From a virus: a DNA stretch of 36,607 nucleotides. The position numbers and the translations under genes are program-made. Each line of letters begins with the position of its first letter. The stretch's first letter is position 1. Where the stretch lies: positions 1-36,607 of IMG/VR virus record IMGVR_UViG_3300047552_000621, one strand, 5' to 3'. The notes under the pieces were generated by a model. It was not told where the DNA came from. It saw nothing but the letters and a program-made list of their open reading frames with translations, and ran no database searches. This document shows positions 31,601 through 36,607 of the stretch, in pieces.

Positions 31601-33232
31601 GGAGTCTACCAGCGAGTTAACGGAGTCGTTCCGCACAAAATCGAACCAACTCCATTCATGCTGGGAAACCGCACGATGCGAGGTGGTTACTTCCCTGCTC
31701 GGTATGACAAAAACTCAAGCGACGTTGGTGCTGGTCAGGCCGTCGAGAGCCTCAAGCAGCTGTACGCACCAGGCAAGGCCTCGGTGGTGAAGACGTTCAC
31801 CAAGGAGCGCGCCGGCACGTTCTCTGATGTGATAAACCTTGAGTGGTCGGTGGTTCCTGCTCACGTCGGAAACGTCATCAAGTACGTGGCCTACGAAGAG
31901 TTTGTGCGCGATGCTTCTCGTCTGTCGAAGATGTCTGACGTGAGGCAGTCCATCAAAGAGAAGCAGGGGCTGCAGTTCGACCCGTACATCGATGACTGGA
32001 TTCGTGCGGTAGGTAGCGCCAACCCTGATGTTGCGCCAACCACGGTGGCCAATGTCGCCAAGGCTCTTACGTGGGGCAAGAGCGCATTCGTCACAAGCAC
32101 CTTGGGCCTATCAATCCCGGTGGCGCTCGGAGATATGACCAACGTATTCACCCCCATTGTGCAGGGCCAGGTGAGCCCAGCAAACATGGCGCATGTGCTC
32201 GCGCAGGTCAGGAATCCTGCGCAGTTCTACGCCATGGTGCAGGAGGCGCGCAAAGCGAGCCCAGAGCTGCGCCATCGCTCTGAGGGGGTGTTCTCGCGAG
32301 TGATGAAAGAGATCGGCGTGTTCTCGCAGAAGCCGCCGAAGAGCCAGGTTGGCAAGATCAACCAAGCAGCCAAAGAGAGTGCCTGGCTGCTCATGGAGCT
32401 GACTGACGCGTTCGGCTCGACGGTAATCTGGGAAGCCAAGCGACGCCAGGAGCTTGCAAACGGGGTCGACCCGGCAGAAGCAATCCGCATGGCAGATGAG
32501 ACCGTGCGTGCCAATCTGCCAACACATGACGCAGCTGAGCAGCCAGCGTTCCTGCGCGACAAGCGAGGTTTCGGCATGCTCGTCGCCTTCATGGGGTACT
32601 TTATGAAGGTCGGTGAGATGCAGCGCAACATCACCCGCGAAGCTGGTGAGCGATGGGATACGGCTGACACCATCGGCAAGAAGCTCACTGTGCTCAATCC
32701 TGCAGCAAAGGCCTTCGTCAAATTGCTTGGCCTGTACGCTGTCACGGGTGTCATGGGAGAGTTCCTCTCTGGGCGAGGACCGGAGCAGGATGAGCCAACC
32801 CCAGAGTGGGTGCTGCGTAAGATGATGACGGCCCCATTGTTGCAGGTTCCGATCCTCGGGGCAGTGGCTGAGAGCGCGGTCAACGCCGGGGTCGCTGCGG
32901 CATTCGACAGAAAGATTCCCCTTCCGTCGGTACGAGGCGCTCCAGTGGTGGCGGTCATCGACAGAGCCGTGCGGGCTGTCGGAAAGCTTGCGTCAGACAA
33001 CAGGGACAACGACCAGGCCTTCTGGGATGCGTGGCAACTCGTGGGCCTGCTTCCTGGCATAGCCGGGAATCCAATCTTCTCCAACCAGGCTGCGCGCATC
33101 GGAAGATACGCCACCAGCGACGAAGGGCTAGCGGAAGACCTGGACACCGGCAACCTTCCGGGCATTGGATCTGGTGTGGTGTACGGCAAGCGCAAAGGGC
33201 AGCCAGAAAACATGTTTGGGGTTGGAGAGTAA
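22598..33232 (+). CDS. Giant polyvalent virion protein (3,544 aa) with GGDEF-like, CxxCY, JAB-like and HExxH domains
   Basis: Fills the place of T7 gp16, so it is probably ejected with DNA. In order: SFLDGS twice in the first 28 residues. Hydrophobic helices at about 303-345 and 405-425. GGDEF-like domain 1 at about 804-905 with K840..ND843-844..GH847-848 and RGGDIAF at 873-879. GGDEF-like domain 2 at about 1015-1115 with D1045, FK1049-1050, ND1053-1054, GH1057-1058 and HGDEL at 1086-1090. An uncharacterised domain at about 1400-1715 with C1404, C1446-x2-C1449-Y and IIPYH to H1712. A JAB/MPN-like H2005-x-H2007..S2014..D2017. HEMAH at 2209-2213. Then long charged helices, and hydrophobic segments near 3160-3185, 3370-3395 and 3415-3440. 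Enzyme activity and packaging are inferred; no lytic transglycosylase was found. Start is ATGA-overlapped with the gp15-like gene. Confidence 0.9.
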   Translation: MSDGASFLDGSTDAEPQQQADTSFLDGSEEVEQESSNPVGEFLVEGVKQVGSDVLDYVQQEQAGKIALVNNILTYARSARGGDERKAVTEISRETGTPTAEVMSKIPALAEMADENADALSLWLKHPEVFDAMVNNPDMIGVTVQNENLGKLQKMVRAAKAYSDLDSRMYVGEESEEEYQARMQTMYSTAKEKAHTPQPVATKDVSDKEGLFGGIANTARAMADRFSTAFSGGSEKLALEKIKLEVELQIAKDSDEPDAPSKAAETERKLWEVERKIIDNEREMFVQKDYQLGVAGRELETLAEFAGGIGPFLTIKNAPKLVGAAAGFIGGVGVSVAGKEPQPGLPMKLAKEGWRVGTPIGYALEAAYMYTTELTKTYDALGEKTDENGALLDPYSKIAMAAATAAIKTPLIMGAISSAEKSAASAVQLASARRAELWLNRISVNKEYLSRMREIGKAIVKNSVDGAKNMSFADMAGEAMEQIAPAIASGKIPELNAVDILIDGAESFESMAHGGALFGLVTTGIPGTYRATRSARAAIRAERQLRLTTNLARAASGLAESPGAPVISPMIADAIANAEKTEGRKIENLYVDPVELERTAAATGLDVKQLVETLMGPDGQARMEKAKSLRVDEPGQRATLEVPVAEYFEKWGGRAISERLADHTSMRPGEMTAYEMATISPRESQAITEEANRLIAEEKDFTPKEPEEIRAADKIQEVLEREGEYSGENAAHAMALTRAFVTVLSKKTGRPAAELMRESAVHAAIVMADESASKSLGGMVLSPASIEMVYAEHSKLSLQEKAERLYRDRVTGALTEGGWEMRTRDPERGQVALVSFEGSKITNDAYGHKSVDGALRAVVRELRAAGITNVMKRGGDIAFDVRDAKEAAVLREKIAVALDPEGRIGVTITTGKTIAETGKAHQEAKDRGVEKGELGDRRYGPKSMIGDMPKLAFEKGQEGISSESPEGKAILAKVAERMAPIASRWESQDGAAPSEITKAHVESLAGKTAAEIARMTYVDETGLGNANLFEDARAFAPKAYVASIDLRAFKKHNDLFGHDGGNVLMWYAKRAMALAGGGRVDLSALHGDELAAQHNSREEIELIMDAARRELDSTWFVKTLDDGSILVQKGVQFSYGIGETYDKADRIELPDAKRRQLVRRGVKVSAERAAIVLGRIKEVAGRERGSIVEVGRALGQRNDSASRSDSLGSGRPPEIRESESSAREKIAAAGVESWSRIDNQDGTVVFVGKTADGRSFEQFAISDTRKGPVSETAVRHPDLDHRLSAQDVYDHRNATAPAREHLDEIRSDTGAPVRSDGTINAGEVALKMFQSGNPEEWLNKFESNKRVKQIYSAEDIKSLRDSMMVTRAVMQKAYDRGIMPEEGLESALRSNADFIQSLDLTTICPRQDAFVATVHAIERKHKRIFGPLERFRIGEMMVEAGAQPSCWYCYGQASRDRYDMVVGQANEAAKKIIAILKKNPRSSTESFVDALVTENHKWGLHSTFAKWMKENWDKLEAAGIPNEVDLRNWAIKEATPAGAVLQDYAAIINKHAHSIVHENAPKQWGSVRQQILRMRQSIVDIHNARAGLRLNSQTDFRPWHVIEMQQAVASMRARGLKAHVYTKEDAFLRVMAHTGIKFNLSALYATDASGKIIRDAQGRPTFNDVIGMSGESIERWINEIPNDAGGMLVAHTDESFLAGFKDDRIHMIIPYHQGSVKTEVTEAANARSYQSFQHEKWDEGGSITYKGTKYEKDATIEITVDGKTHKIDVGHDINSSIHKSDFSTYIAIINELGLTPKFATLELTDPATGEVVKIGQPTKDGKWEILVPPDQYMKLIRDVAREPNKQSVPDPSKINHMEADKILADWIEKGGEEADSTADPKLVKYLLGRIDRNEWPMSTPKTDSAKESARQKIAAAQATGKTAKRLKVLQQHGLEDQSTPPPARLAQVALSVVEDNIRSFEKEACAIVDKSGEVMTTKKGGKSKIVIDELMMSQMRSTGQMTFTHNHPGGSIFSVDDIMVAIKGNVREMRATTPDGSTWVLRRPKEGWMSRGAAIDTVRMRKDLLGAMRHAMTLARIKMDNFIRAAGGEPGTANAKGYSDEKWQEIYNEEATNGFKRVSDEYGVDWAFGKESREERDARLRAGDTGPGLASDVPAAGDMGGEGRSSALRQETAGSPNPRGWIEIVGSAANKTMKVLLNKGKADMSTIMHEMAHNYLEILRDLYVEDAATPQQRLDFERILVEIGADGPDGIRIENHEKFARLVESYIGEGKAPSLDLVDSFQAYKMWIGDVYGAAKNLGVELKDESRQVFDRMFATAEQIDKMRNITMTTPVFNSAIEAGMSGNEWREYVDTVARQRNDFNLRMQRVIAAKQRDVTTKAYKADLRRHSEAAGKEYDLLPEIRALTYLRTGDVIAASGSRVESMEGEKGLAKMDLASVREIMGDASAAAERSLKGALVRGGESPDIVASRFGFESGRDLLEALINRPERKAYIEERAQQKMQDKSAGTVEEFNRLKAEADSAAHSGYSETQALSELALMMRAGSDAAKSARMPQDAPKERNASTALDTERKAASRATLEAGRGNLEDAKMAQHQRALAEADRAKLLEEAKKATRHAAPLVLGAKKAARIMVDGMKVGAANTNAMLIKERSAATSASRKMETGDVDGAIEAGQKRLLYLYAFREMTKAVEDKAKFDRLAKGLVKETARMRLGRASSVFLDASDQILEAIGYKSPEVNKTILASRLDVSGLFSALEAEGMTVSFDSALVAELIAKPRKLKDMTVSQMRDVGNALAQIKAAAVEANLYRVHGEMMERGTLAASIRADQEHLAHKGKLNPANSDVRGRGLQNPDGILQAWEAAKVGPEEFFNRMGLTAREAFWDRYLESRTKEDDLARSVGEYFARGLEVIPEKVRETMFDELGNLDGVEMPKELMQDGSLRNRVWMMMVALNFGNASNRERLLGGYKWKEENVRKFLENNMRPEEMDFVESIWAMMDKELYPHVEGVYQRVNGVVPHKIEPTPFMLGNRTMRGGYFPARYDKNSSDVGAGQAVESLKQLYAPGKASVVKTFTKERAGTFSDVINLEWSVVPAHVGNVIKYVAYEEFVRDASRLSKMSDVRQSIKEKQGLQFDPYIDDWIRAVGSANPDVAPTTVANVAKALTWGKSAFVTSTLGLSIPVALGDMTNVFTPIVQGQVSPANMAHVLAQVRNPAQFYAMVQEARKASPELRHRSEGVFSRVMKEIGVFSQKPPKSQVGKINQAAKESAWLLMELTDAFGSTVIWEAKRRQELANGVDPAEAIRMADETVRANLPTHDAAEQPAFLRDKRGFGMLVAFMGYFMKVGEMQRNITREAGERWDTADTIGKKLTVLNPAAKAFVKLLGLYAVTGVMGEFLSGRGPEQDEPTPEWVLRKMMTAPLLQVPILGAVAESAVNAGVAAAFDRKIPLPSVRGAPVVAVIDRAVRAVGKLASDNRDNDQAFWDAWQLVGLLPGIAGNPIFSNQAARIGRYATSDEGLAEDLDTGNLPGIGSGVVYGKRKGQPENMFGVGE
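26019..26219 (+). CDS. Nested +1-frame small gene within the giant gene (66 aa), putative
   Basis: The ATG at 26019 has GGAG (26009-26012) six bases upstream. The frame encodes 66 hydrophilic residues: MTKQTESNSQTQNEDSWLEE, then a Ser/Pro/Gln linker, SSEELRKWLDENAVPLSKL and AEHWAKGMIRRQGRIL. The C-terminal half looks like a real amphipathic helix pair. In this segment the giant gene's own frame uses AGA, CGA and GGA codons heavily, while the nested frame keeps natural composition, as if selection acts on the nested product. It falls between the second GGDEF-like domain and the CxxCY domain. Alternatives are chance, or a remnant of an inserted gene. Confidence 0.45.
   Translation: MTKQTESNSQTQNEDSWLEEELKSAPSAPQSSSEELRKWLDENAVPLSKLAEHWAKGMIRRQGRIL
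28896..29102 (+). CDS. Second nested +1-frame small gene within the giant gene (68 aa), putative
   Basis: The ATG at 28896 has AAGGGA (28883-28888) seven bases upstream. The frame encodes 68 residues that start basic (MKSGKKSTTKKQ) and become acidic and proline-rich (ETLDQDWPPTYPPQETWEEK). Codons are the G/C-ending kind usual here (ACG, AAG, GAG, TCG, CCG). The giant frame over the same bases is unusually rich in GGA, AGA and CGA. It lies between the JAB-like and HExxH domains, in the same +1 frame as the nested frame at 26019. Function unknown; it could be coincidence of a low-complexity linker. Confidence 0.4.
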   Translation: MKSGKKSTTKKQPMDSSESPTSTESTGPSEKSREKSETQDSEQETLDQDWPPTYPPQETWEEKEEAAP

Positions 33233-33304
33233 AAACGTGGAAACCATCAAAAACGTCAAAAAGCAGTGGACCACCACAGCAGTGCTCTGGTAAGGTGCAA
33301 GATC

Positions 33305-34984
33305 GTGGGCGGGACTTCCAAAAAAAGCTACGACCTACGGGGCTCCCATGAAGAGTCGCGTGTGTCTGTCGACGACATCTATCGTCGGCAGGGACGCATG
33401 TCGGCAGACAGAGTAGACCAGATACCCACCCACAGCGGACTCGAAGACTCGTCGTTGTTCTCGGTATCGTACGCGTCGCGCATCTTCACCGTGGTTGTGT
33501 CTGGCGACACTTGGGTCTGGGTGGCTGGGTCAAAGTTCAAGGTGCGAGCAGGAACGTATGCCACCACCGCGCACGCCAACACGACCGGTCAGTACTTCTG
33601 TTACTACGACGACGCTGGTGACCTGACGGTATCATCCACCGCATGGACACTAAGCGGGACAGCCCCGGTGGCGATGGCGTACTTCAACGCCACGACTGGC
33701 GGCAGCGTCCTCTTTGACGAGCGTCATCCAGGCCCCACGGGGATGTCGGATGCCACCCACATCAACAATCACTTCACTCGCGGCACCCAGTTGCAGAGTG
33801 GCGGGGTGGTGTCTGGGTACACGCTGCCAAGCTCAAGCACTGCCGAGATCTCCTACGCGGTAAGCTCTGCAGTCCTTGCAGACGAGGATCTGATCACCAC
33901 TGTCGACGCGGTGGCTGATGCTGGCCCATACCGCATCGCATACCGTAGCGGGTCAGATGCAAGCGGCGAGTGGACGTTCGACGACACGAGCACCACGGGA
34001 ATCCTCGGAGACGGAACAGACCCGTACTACAACCAGCTCTCTGGTGGTAACTGGTCCCGCACGGCCATCACGAGCAACAACCGCTGGTGGTGCCACTGGC
34101 TAGTGGCCTGGCCAACGTATGACGGCACCAACGGAATCATCTCTGTTATGGGCTCGACCCTGCACACTTCCCTTGCTGCGGCGCAAGCAGAGGACGCTAC
34201 CGCGATCCAGTGGGGTGCGTTCTCGCCGCAGGAGTTCGTGGTCTTTGCGAAGCTCATCTACCAGCGATTGACGGCCACCACTCCAAGCAATGCAAAGCTG
34301 GTGCAGGTTGATTATGTGCGCAGCACGCGCACGAGCACTGTGCTTCCGGCTTCTGCCGCGACCGGAATCGCTACCGACGCGACCAACTTCAACGCGATAC
34401 TGTCCAGCTCTGACAACACGGTACAGAAGGCCCTCGACACAATCGATGACTCGCAAGGGTATGTCACTTATGGATTCGACAACATACTTCACTCTCGCCT
34501 GCCCTCGTATCAGACTGCGGCGGTAGCCAATGTCGCTGACCGTGCGTATTTTCTGTACGTTGGCCGCACCGCTCGCGCCATAACTCCTCTGTACGTCGAG
34601 TTCTTTGTTGGCACTGGCGGTACAGGCGCACAGACGGCAGAGGTTGGTCTGTTCTCATCTCCGGCAGCCCCCAACAAGGCGGCCCAGACGCTCACCAAGA
34701 TTGAAGCAACAGGAACCGTCGATGACTTGACGACCACAGGAGTCAAGCGGAATACCAACCCGTTCTCCACCGTAGTGCCTGTCGGAACCTACCTGTGGGC
34801 AGGCGTACGTTTCAATATGGCCACTACGCAACCAGCCATCTGGAACGTTGGTAACGATATGGGCCAAGGTGCCATACTTGGCTACCCGGCTGCGGGTGCG
34901 CTTACCGCGTCTGCCTCGTTTGCTGCCGTGAAGATAGCGGCATCCATGAACACAGGGCCTGACCTTAGAGTAACCATAGTTTGA
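33305..34984 (+). CDS. Tail fibre / tail appendage protein
   Basis: The start is uncertain. I favour the GTG at 33305 (AAGGTG seven bases upstream), giving 559 residues; a GTG at 33266 and an ATG at 33398 are in frame. The N-terminal 30-110 residues (DDIYRRQGRMSADRVDQIPT, then beta-rich Thr/Ser/Gly sequence) would attach to the tail. THINNHFTRGTQLQSGG near the middle and NTVQKALDTIDDSQGY are repeat-type fibre elements. The C-terminal 170 residues are a Thr/Ala-rich beta domain (VEFFVGTGGTGAQTAEVGLF), probably the receptor-binding part. It follows the giant gene as fibres follow gp16 in T7-like phages. No endosialidase or chaperone domain is seen. Confidence 0.72.
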   Translation: MGGTSKKSYDLRGSHEESRVSVDDIYRRQGRMSADRVDQIPTHSGLEDSSLFSVSYASRIFTVVVSGDTWVWVAGSKFKVRAGTYATTAHANTTGQYFCYYDDAGDLTVSSTAWTLSGTAPVAMAYFNATTGGSVLFDERHPGPTGMSDATHINNHFTRGTQLQSGGVVSGYTLPSSSTAEISYAVSSAVLADEDLITTVDAVADAGPYRIAYRSGSDASGEWTFDDTSTTGILGDGTDPYYNQLSGGNWSRTAITSNNRWWCHWLVAWPTYDGTNGIISVMGSTLHTSLAAAQAEDATAIQWGAFSPQEFVVFAKLIYQRLTATTPSNAKLVQVDYVRSTRTSTVLPASAATGIATDATNFNAILSSSDNTVQKALDTIDDSQGYVTYGFDNILHSRLPSYQTAAVANVADRAYFLYVGRTARAITPLYVEFFVGTGGTGAQTAEVGLFSSPAAPNKAAQTLTKIEATGTVDDLTTTGVKRNTNPFSTVVPVGTYLWAGVRFNMATTQPAIWNVGNDMGQGAILGYPAAGALTASASFAAVKIAASMNTGPDLRVTIV

Positions 34985-34992
34985 GGAAACCA

Positions 34993-35493
34993 ATGAAAAA
35001 CATTGTTCTCGTTGTGATGCTTTCTTTGTCTGCTGCAGCTTGCGCTTCATCCGAGACCAGTGTCTCGACCTATAACCTTGGTACACTGCTGAATGCTGTG
35101 GCACTTAACGGAGCTGCCGCCACGCGCACGTTCACCATTGCGCCGCAGCTGTCGAACTATCACAGCCTTCTTGAGTACAGCACGCTGGTGACGCGCATGA
35201 CTTACGACTATGACTCCAATGCTGGTGCTCTGTCTATGACGTGCACCGAGGGAGACACCACCACCACGGCAACAGGGTCACTCACGGTGTGCTCCACCAT
35301 CAGCTCTGGTACGTGCACCGTTGACTTCTCTGGTGTGATGACGACCGCGTCGCTGTCTGCCGACAAGAAGTGGACCTGGTCACTTGGAATCGCTGGCAGC
35401 CAGGCCCTGTCATGTGTCGTGGCCCAGAGCGGCTCACCAGGAGCTTCTGAGAAGATTACGGTCACCGGCTTCCTTCTCGGCAGCGGAGTATAG
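34993..35493 (+). CDS. Secreted or lipoprotein-like protein (166 aa)
   Basis: The ATG at 34993 follows GAGGA. The first 20 residues, MKNIVLVVMLSLSAAACASS, form a signal peptide. S-A-A-A-C could be a loose lipobox with C18 as acceptor, or signal peptidase I could cut after A-C-A. The rest is Thr/Ser-rich and beta-like with six further cysteines or so (MTCTEGDTTTTATGSLTVCS; GTCTVDF; SCVVAQSG), suggesting disulphides and therefore export. No family is recognised. Being placed after the fibre gene, it may be a host-surface-modifying lysogenic conversion or superinfection-exclusion protein, or a structural protein. Confidence 0.65.
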   Translation: MKNIVLVVMLSLSAAACASSETSVSTYNLGTLLNAVALNGAAATRTFTIAPQLSNYHSLLEYSTLVTRMTYDYDSNAGALSMTCTEGDTTTTATGSLTVCSTISSGTCTVDFSGVMTTASLSADKKWTWSLGIAGSQALSCVVAQSGSPGASEKITVTGFLLGSGV

Positions 35494-35495
35494 CC

Positions 35496-36607
35496 ATGCT
35501 GCGCCGCCTGCTCTTGTGGGCTGCTCTCGCGGCTGTGCCTGCGACTGCCCTGGCGCAGTATCGTGTCGAGCAACGCAGGTTCCCTAACTCAGTCTCGTGC
35601 CCTGTGTCCGGGTGCAAGGGGCTGAAGCCAAATCGAATCTGCGACAGCCGGTTCCCGCAGCAGGATTGCAGCGGCGAAGTCTTCTCCGCCCCTCTCTCGC
35701 AAAACGGTTTCGCCTCCATCTCAGAAATTACCGCATTGGCGGGAGGGGTGGCGCCCGATATATGTTGGCTGGGCTCGGACCCTACGGTGAATTCGTGCGG
35801 GGCGGGGAGCTTTGCGTTGACGGGTACGACGGAGGCGGTTGACACGCCGTTTTGTGCAGACGGAGTGTACACGCCGGACTCTGGTAACTGCATGGTGGCG
35901 CGTCATTTCGACGGCACAGACAAGTATTCTGGCGGTGCGCTTGCCGACATAAACAGCGGCAGCCTGTCCGTTTGCGCCATACTGCGGACTGCGGGCGGCA
36001 CAAACAAGACCGTTGTGGGCCGATACAACACAGCCGACGCCAATCGTGGGTGGCAGTTATGGACGCAAAACACTGGTGTTGGTCACTTTCGCGTAACGGG
36101 AAACGCCATTGCTGATGTGTCTGTTTCTATCCCCGGGCTCAATAATTGGGTGGTGATGTGCGGGTCCGGCAACAGCGCAGGTAACATTGAATTTTGGAAC
36201 AACAACACAGCCTCAACAACTACCGCATACCCGGCAGGGTCCACGTCTGCCGGCGCAAAAGAGCTATGGATTGGGGCCGACGACGGTACGGCTGGCTGGC
36301 AGGGTGACCTGGCTGCCGTGTGGATATGGTCCACCACGAGACGCACGAGTGCAGAGGTTTTGTCTATCCAGAAGAAACTCATGGGCATCTCCAATACTCG
36401 CGGTGAATCTTACAGCGCGGCAACCTATACGAGCGGCGGCGCTCAATGCTGTTGGATTGGCGGGAAACTGGAATGTTTCTCGCAAAACCACCCTATGCTC
36501 GGCTGCCAAATCCCCCCAGGATTCACTGGCGCAGGCTTAGGCGGGTCAGGATATTTTGCTCACCCGAGTATCTCGAACAGTTTGCTGCAATCGGATACGC
36601 TCACAAC
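35496..36607 (+). CDS. Signal-peptide LamG-like protein, C-terminus cut by window edge
   Basis: Two bases after the preceding stop, an ATG opens a frame that stays open for 370 codons to the window end. MLRRLLLWAALAAVPATALAQ is a clear Sec signal peptide with an A-L-A cleavage site. Residues about 30-120 are cysteine-rich (SCPVSGCKG; DICWLGS). About 135-297 is a concanavalin/LamG-like jelly roll: ARHFDGTDKYSG, LSVCAILRTAGG, NNWVVMCGSG, ELWIGADDGTAGWQGDLAAV. A second Cys-rich, Gly-rich part follows (CCWIGGKLECFSQ). Such domains bind glycans or proteins. Codons such as ATA, GGG and GCG are more frequent than upstream, hinting at separate origin. Confidence 0.75.
   Translation, partial: MLRRLLLWAALAAVPATALAQYRVEQRRFPNSVSCPVSGCKGLKPNRICDSRFPQQDCSGEVFSAPLSQNGFASISEITALAGGVAPDICWLGSDPTVNSCGAGSFALTGTTEAVDTPFCADGVYTPDSGNCMVARHFDGTDKYSGGALADINSGSLSVCAILRTAGGTNKTVVGRYNTADANRGWQLWTQNTGVGHFRVTGNAIADVSVSIPGLNNWVVMCGSGNSAGNIEFWNNNTASTTTAYPAGSTSAGAKELWIGADDGTAGWQGDLAAVWIWSTTRRTSAEVLSIQKKLMGISNTRGESYSAATYTSGGAQCCWIGGKLECFSQNHPMLGCQIPPGFTGAGLGGSGYFAHPSISNSLLQSDTLT

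Noticed and set aside
32227-33213. 328-codon minus-strand frame at the end of the giant gene
   Set aside because: Antisense shadow with Ser/Ala/Arg-rich composition; the plus frame has clear protein character, including hydrophobic helices.

Overview
The window is a 36.6-kb piece of a tailed, podovirus-type double-stranded DNA bacteriophage or prophage. The evidence is the gene order: small and large terminase, T7-type head-tail connector (portal), a Bbp19-like protein, scaffold, major capsid protein, cement protein, tail tubular proteins A and B, homologues of T7 gp13, gp14 and gp15, a giant virion protein and a tail fibre. The closest remembered architecture is Bordetella phage BPP-1 / Salmonella phage epsilon15 for the head and T7 for the tail and ejection proteins. 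The host is probably Gram-negative, judged from the Sec signal peptides at the right end and the tail type; it cannot be named from the sequence. Coding is dense, G+C is moderately high, and many genes overlap at ATGA or GTGA. I see no tRNA, CRISPR, insertion sequence, integrase, polymerase or recognisable lysis gene.

Layout. (1) Positions 1-5352, leftward: an early operon of about sixteen mostly tiny genes, several with zinc-ribbon-like cysteines. It includes a lambda-exo-like YqaJ nuclease with a RecT-like annealing protein, and a small membrane protein with an HExxH motif. A leftward intrinsic terminator lies at 2807-2846. (2) Positions 5353-5525: a divergent control region with three TGTGCAAA boxes and three inverted repeats. 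(3) Positions 5526-8551, rightward: XRE regulator, winged-helix protein, RusA resolvase, a replication initiator carrying iteron-like repeats inside its own gene (a lambda-O-like candidate origin), a possible helicase loader, and two small genes. (4) Positions 8552-8591: a second control site that repeats one of the divergent-region operators. (5) Positions 8592-15583: packaging and head genes, ended by an intrinsic terminator at 15599-15631. (6) Positions 15645-22601: tail tubular and internal virion (ejection) proteins. (7) Positions 22598-33232: one 3,544-codon gene where T7 gp16 would be expected. (8) Positions 33305 to the end: tail fibre, then two genes with signal peptides, the last a LamG-like protein cut by the window edge.

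The most interesting part is the giant protein. It looks like a polyvalent protein packaged for ejection with the DNA. It has two GGDEF-like domains with altered signatures, an uncharacterised CxxCY...IPYH domain, a JAB/MPN-type metallo-isopeptidase-like motif and an HExxH motif. Two of its inter-domain linkers each contain a +1-frame open reading frame with a good Shine-Dalgarno and the G/C-ending codon style of this phage, while the main frame there switches to unusual AGA, CGA and GGA codons. These look like overprinted small genes.
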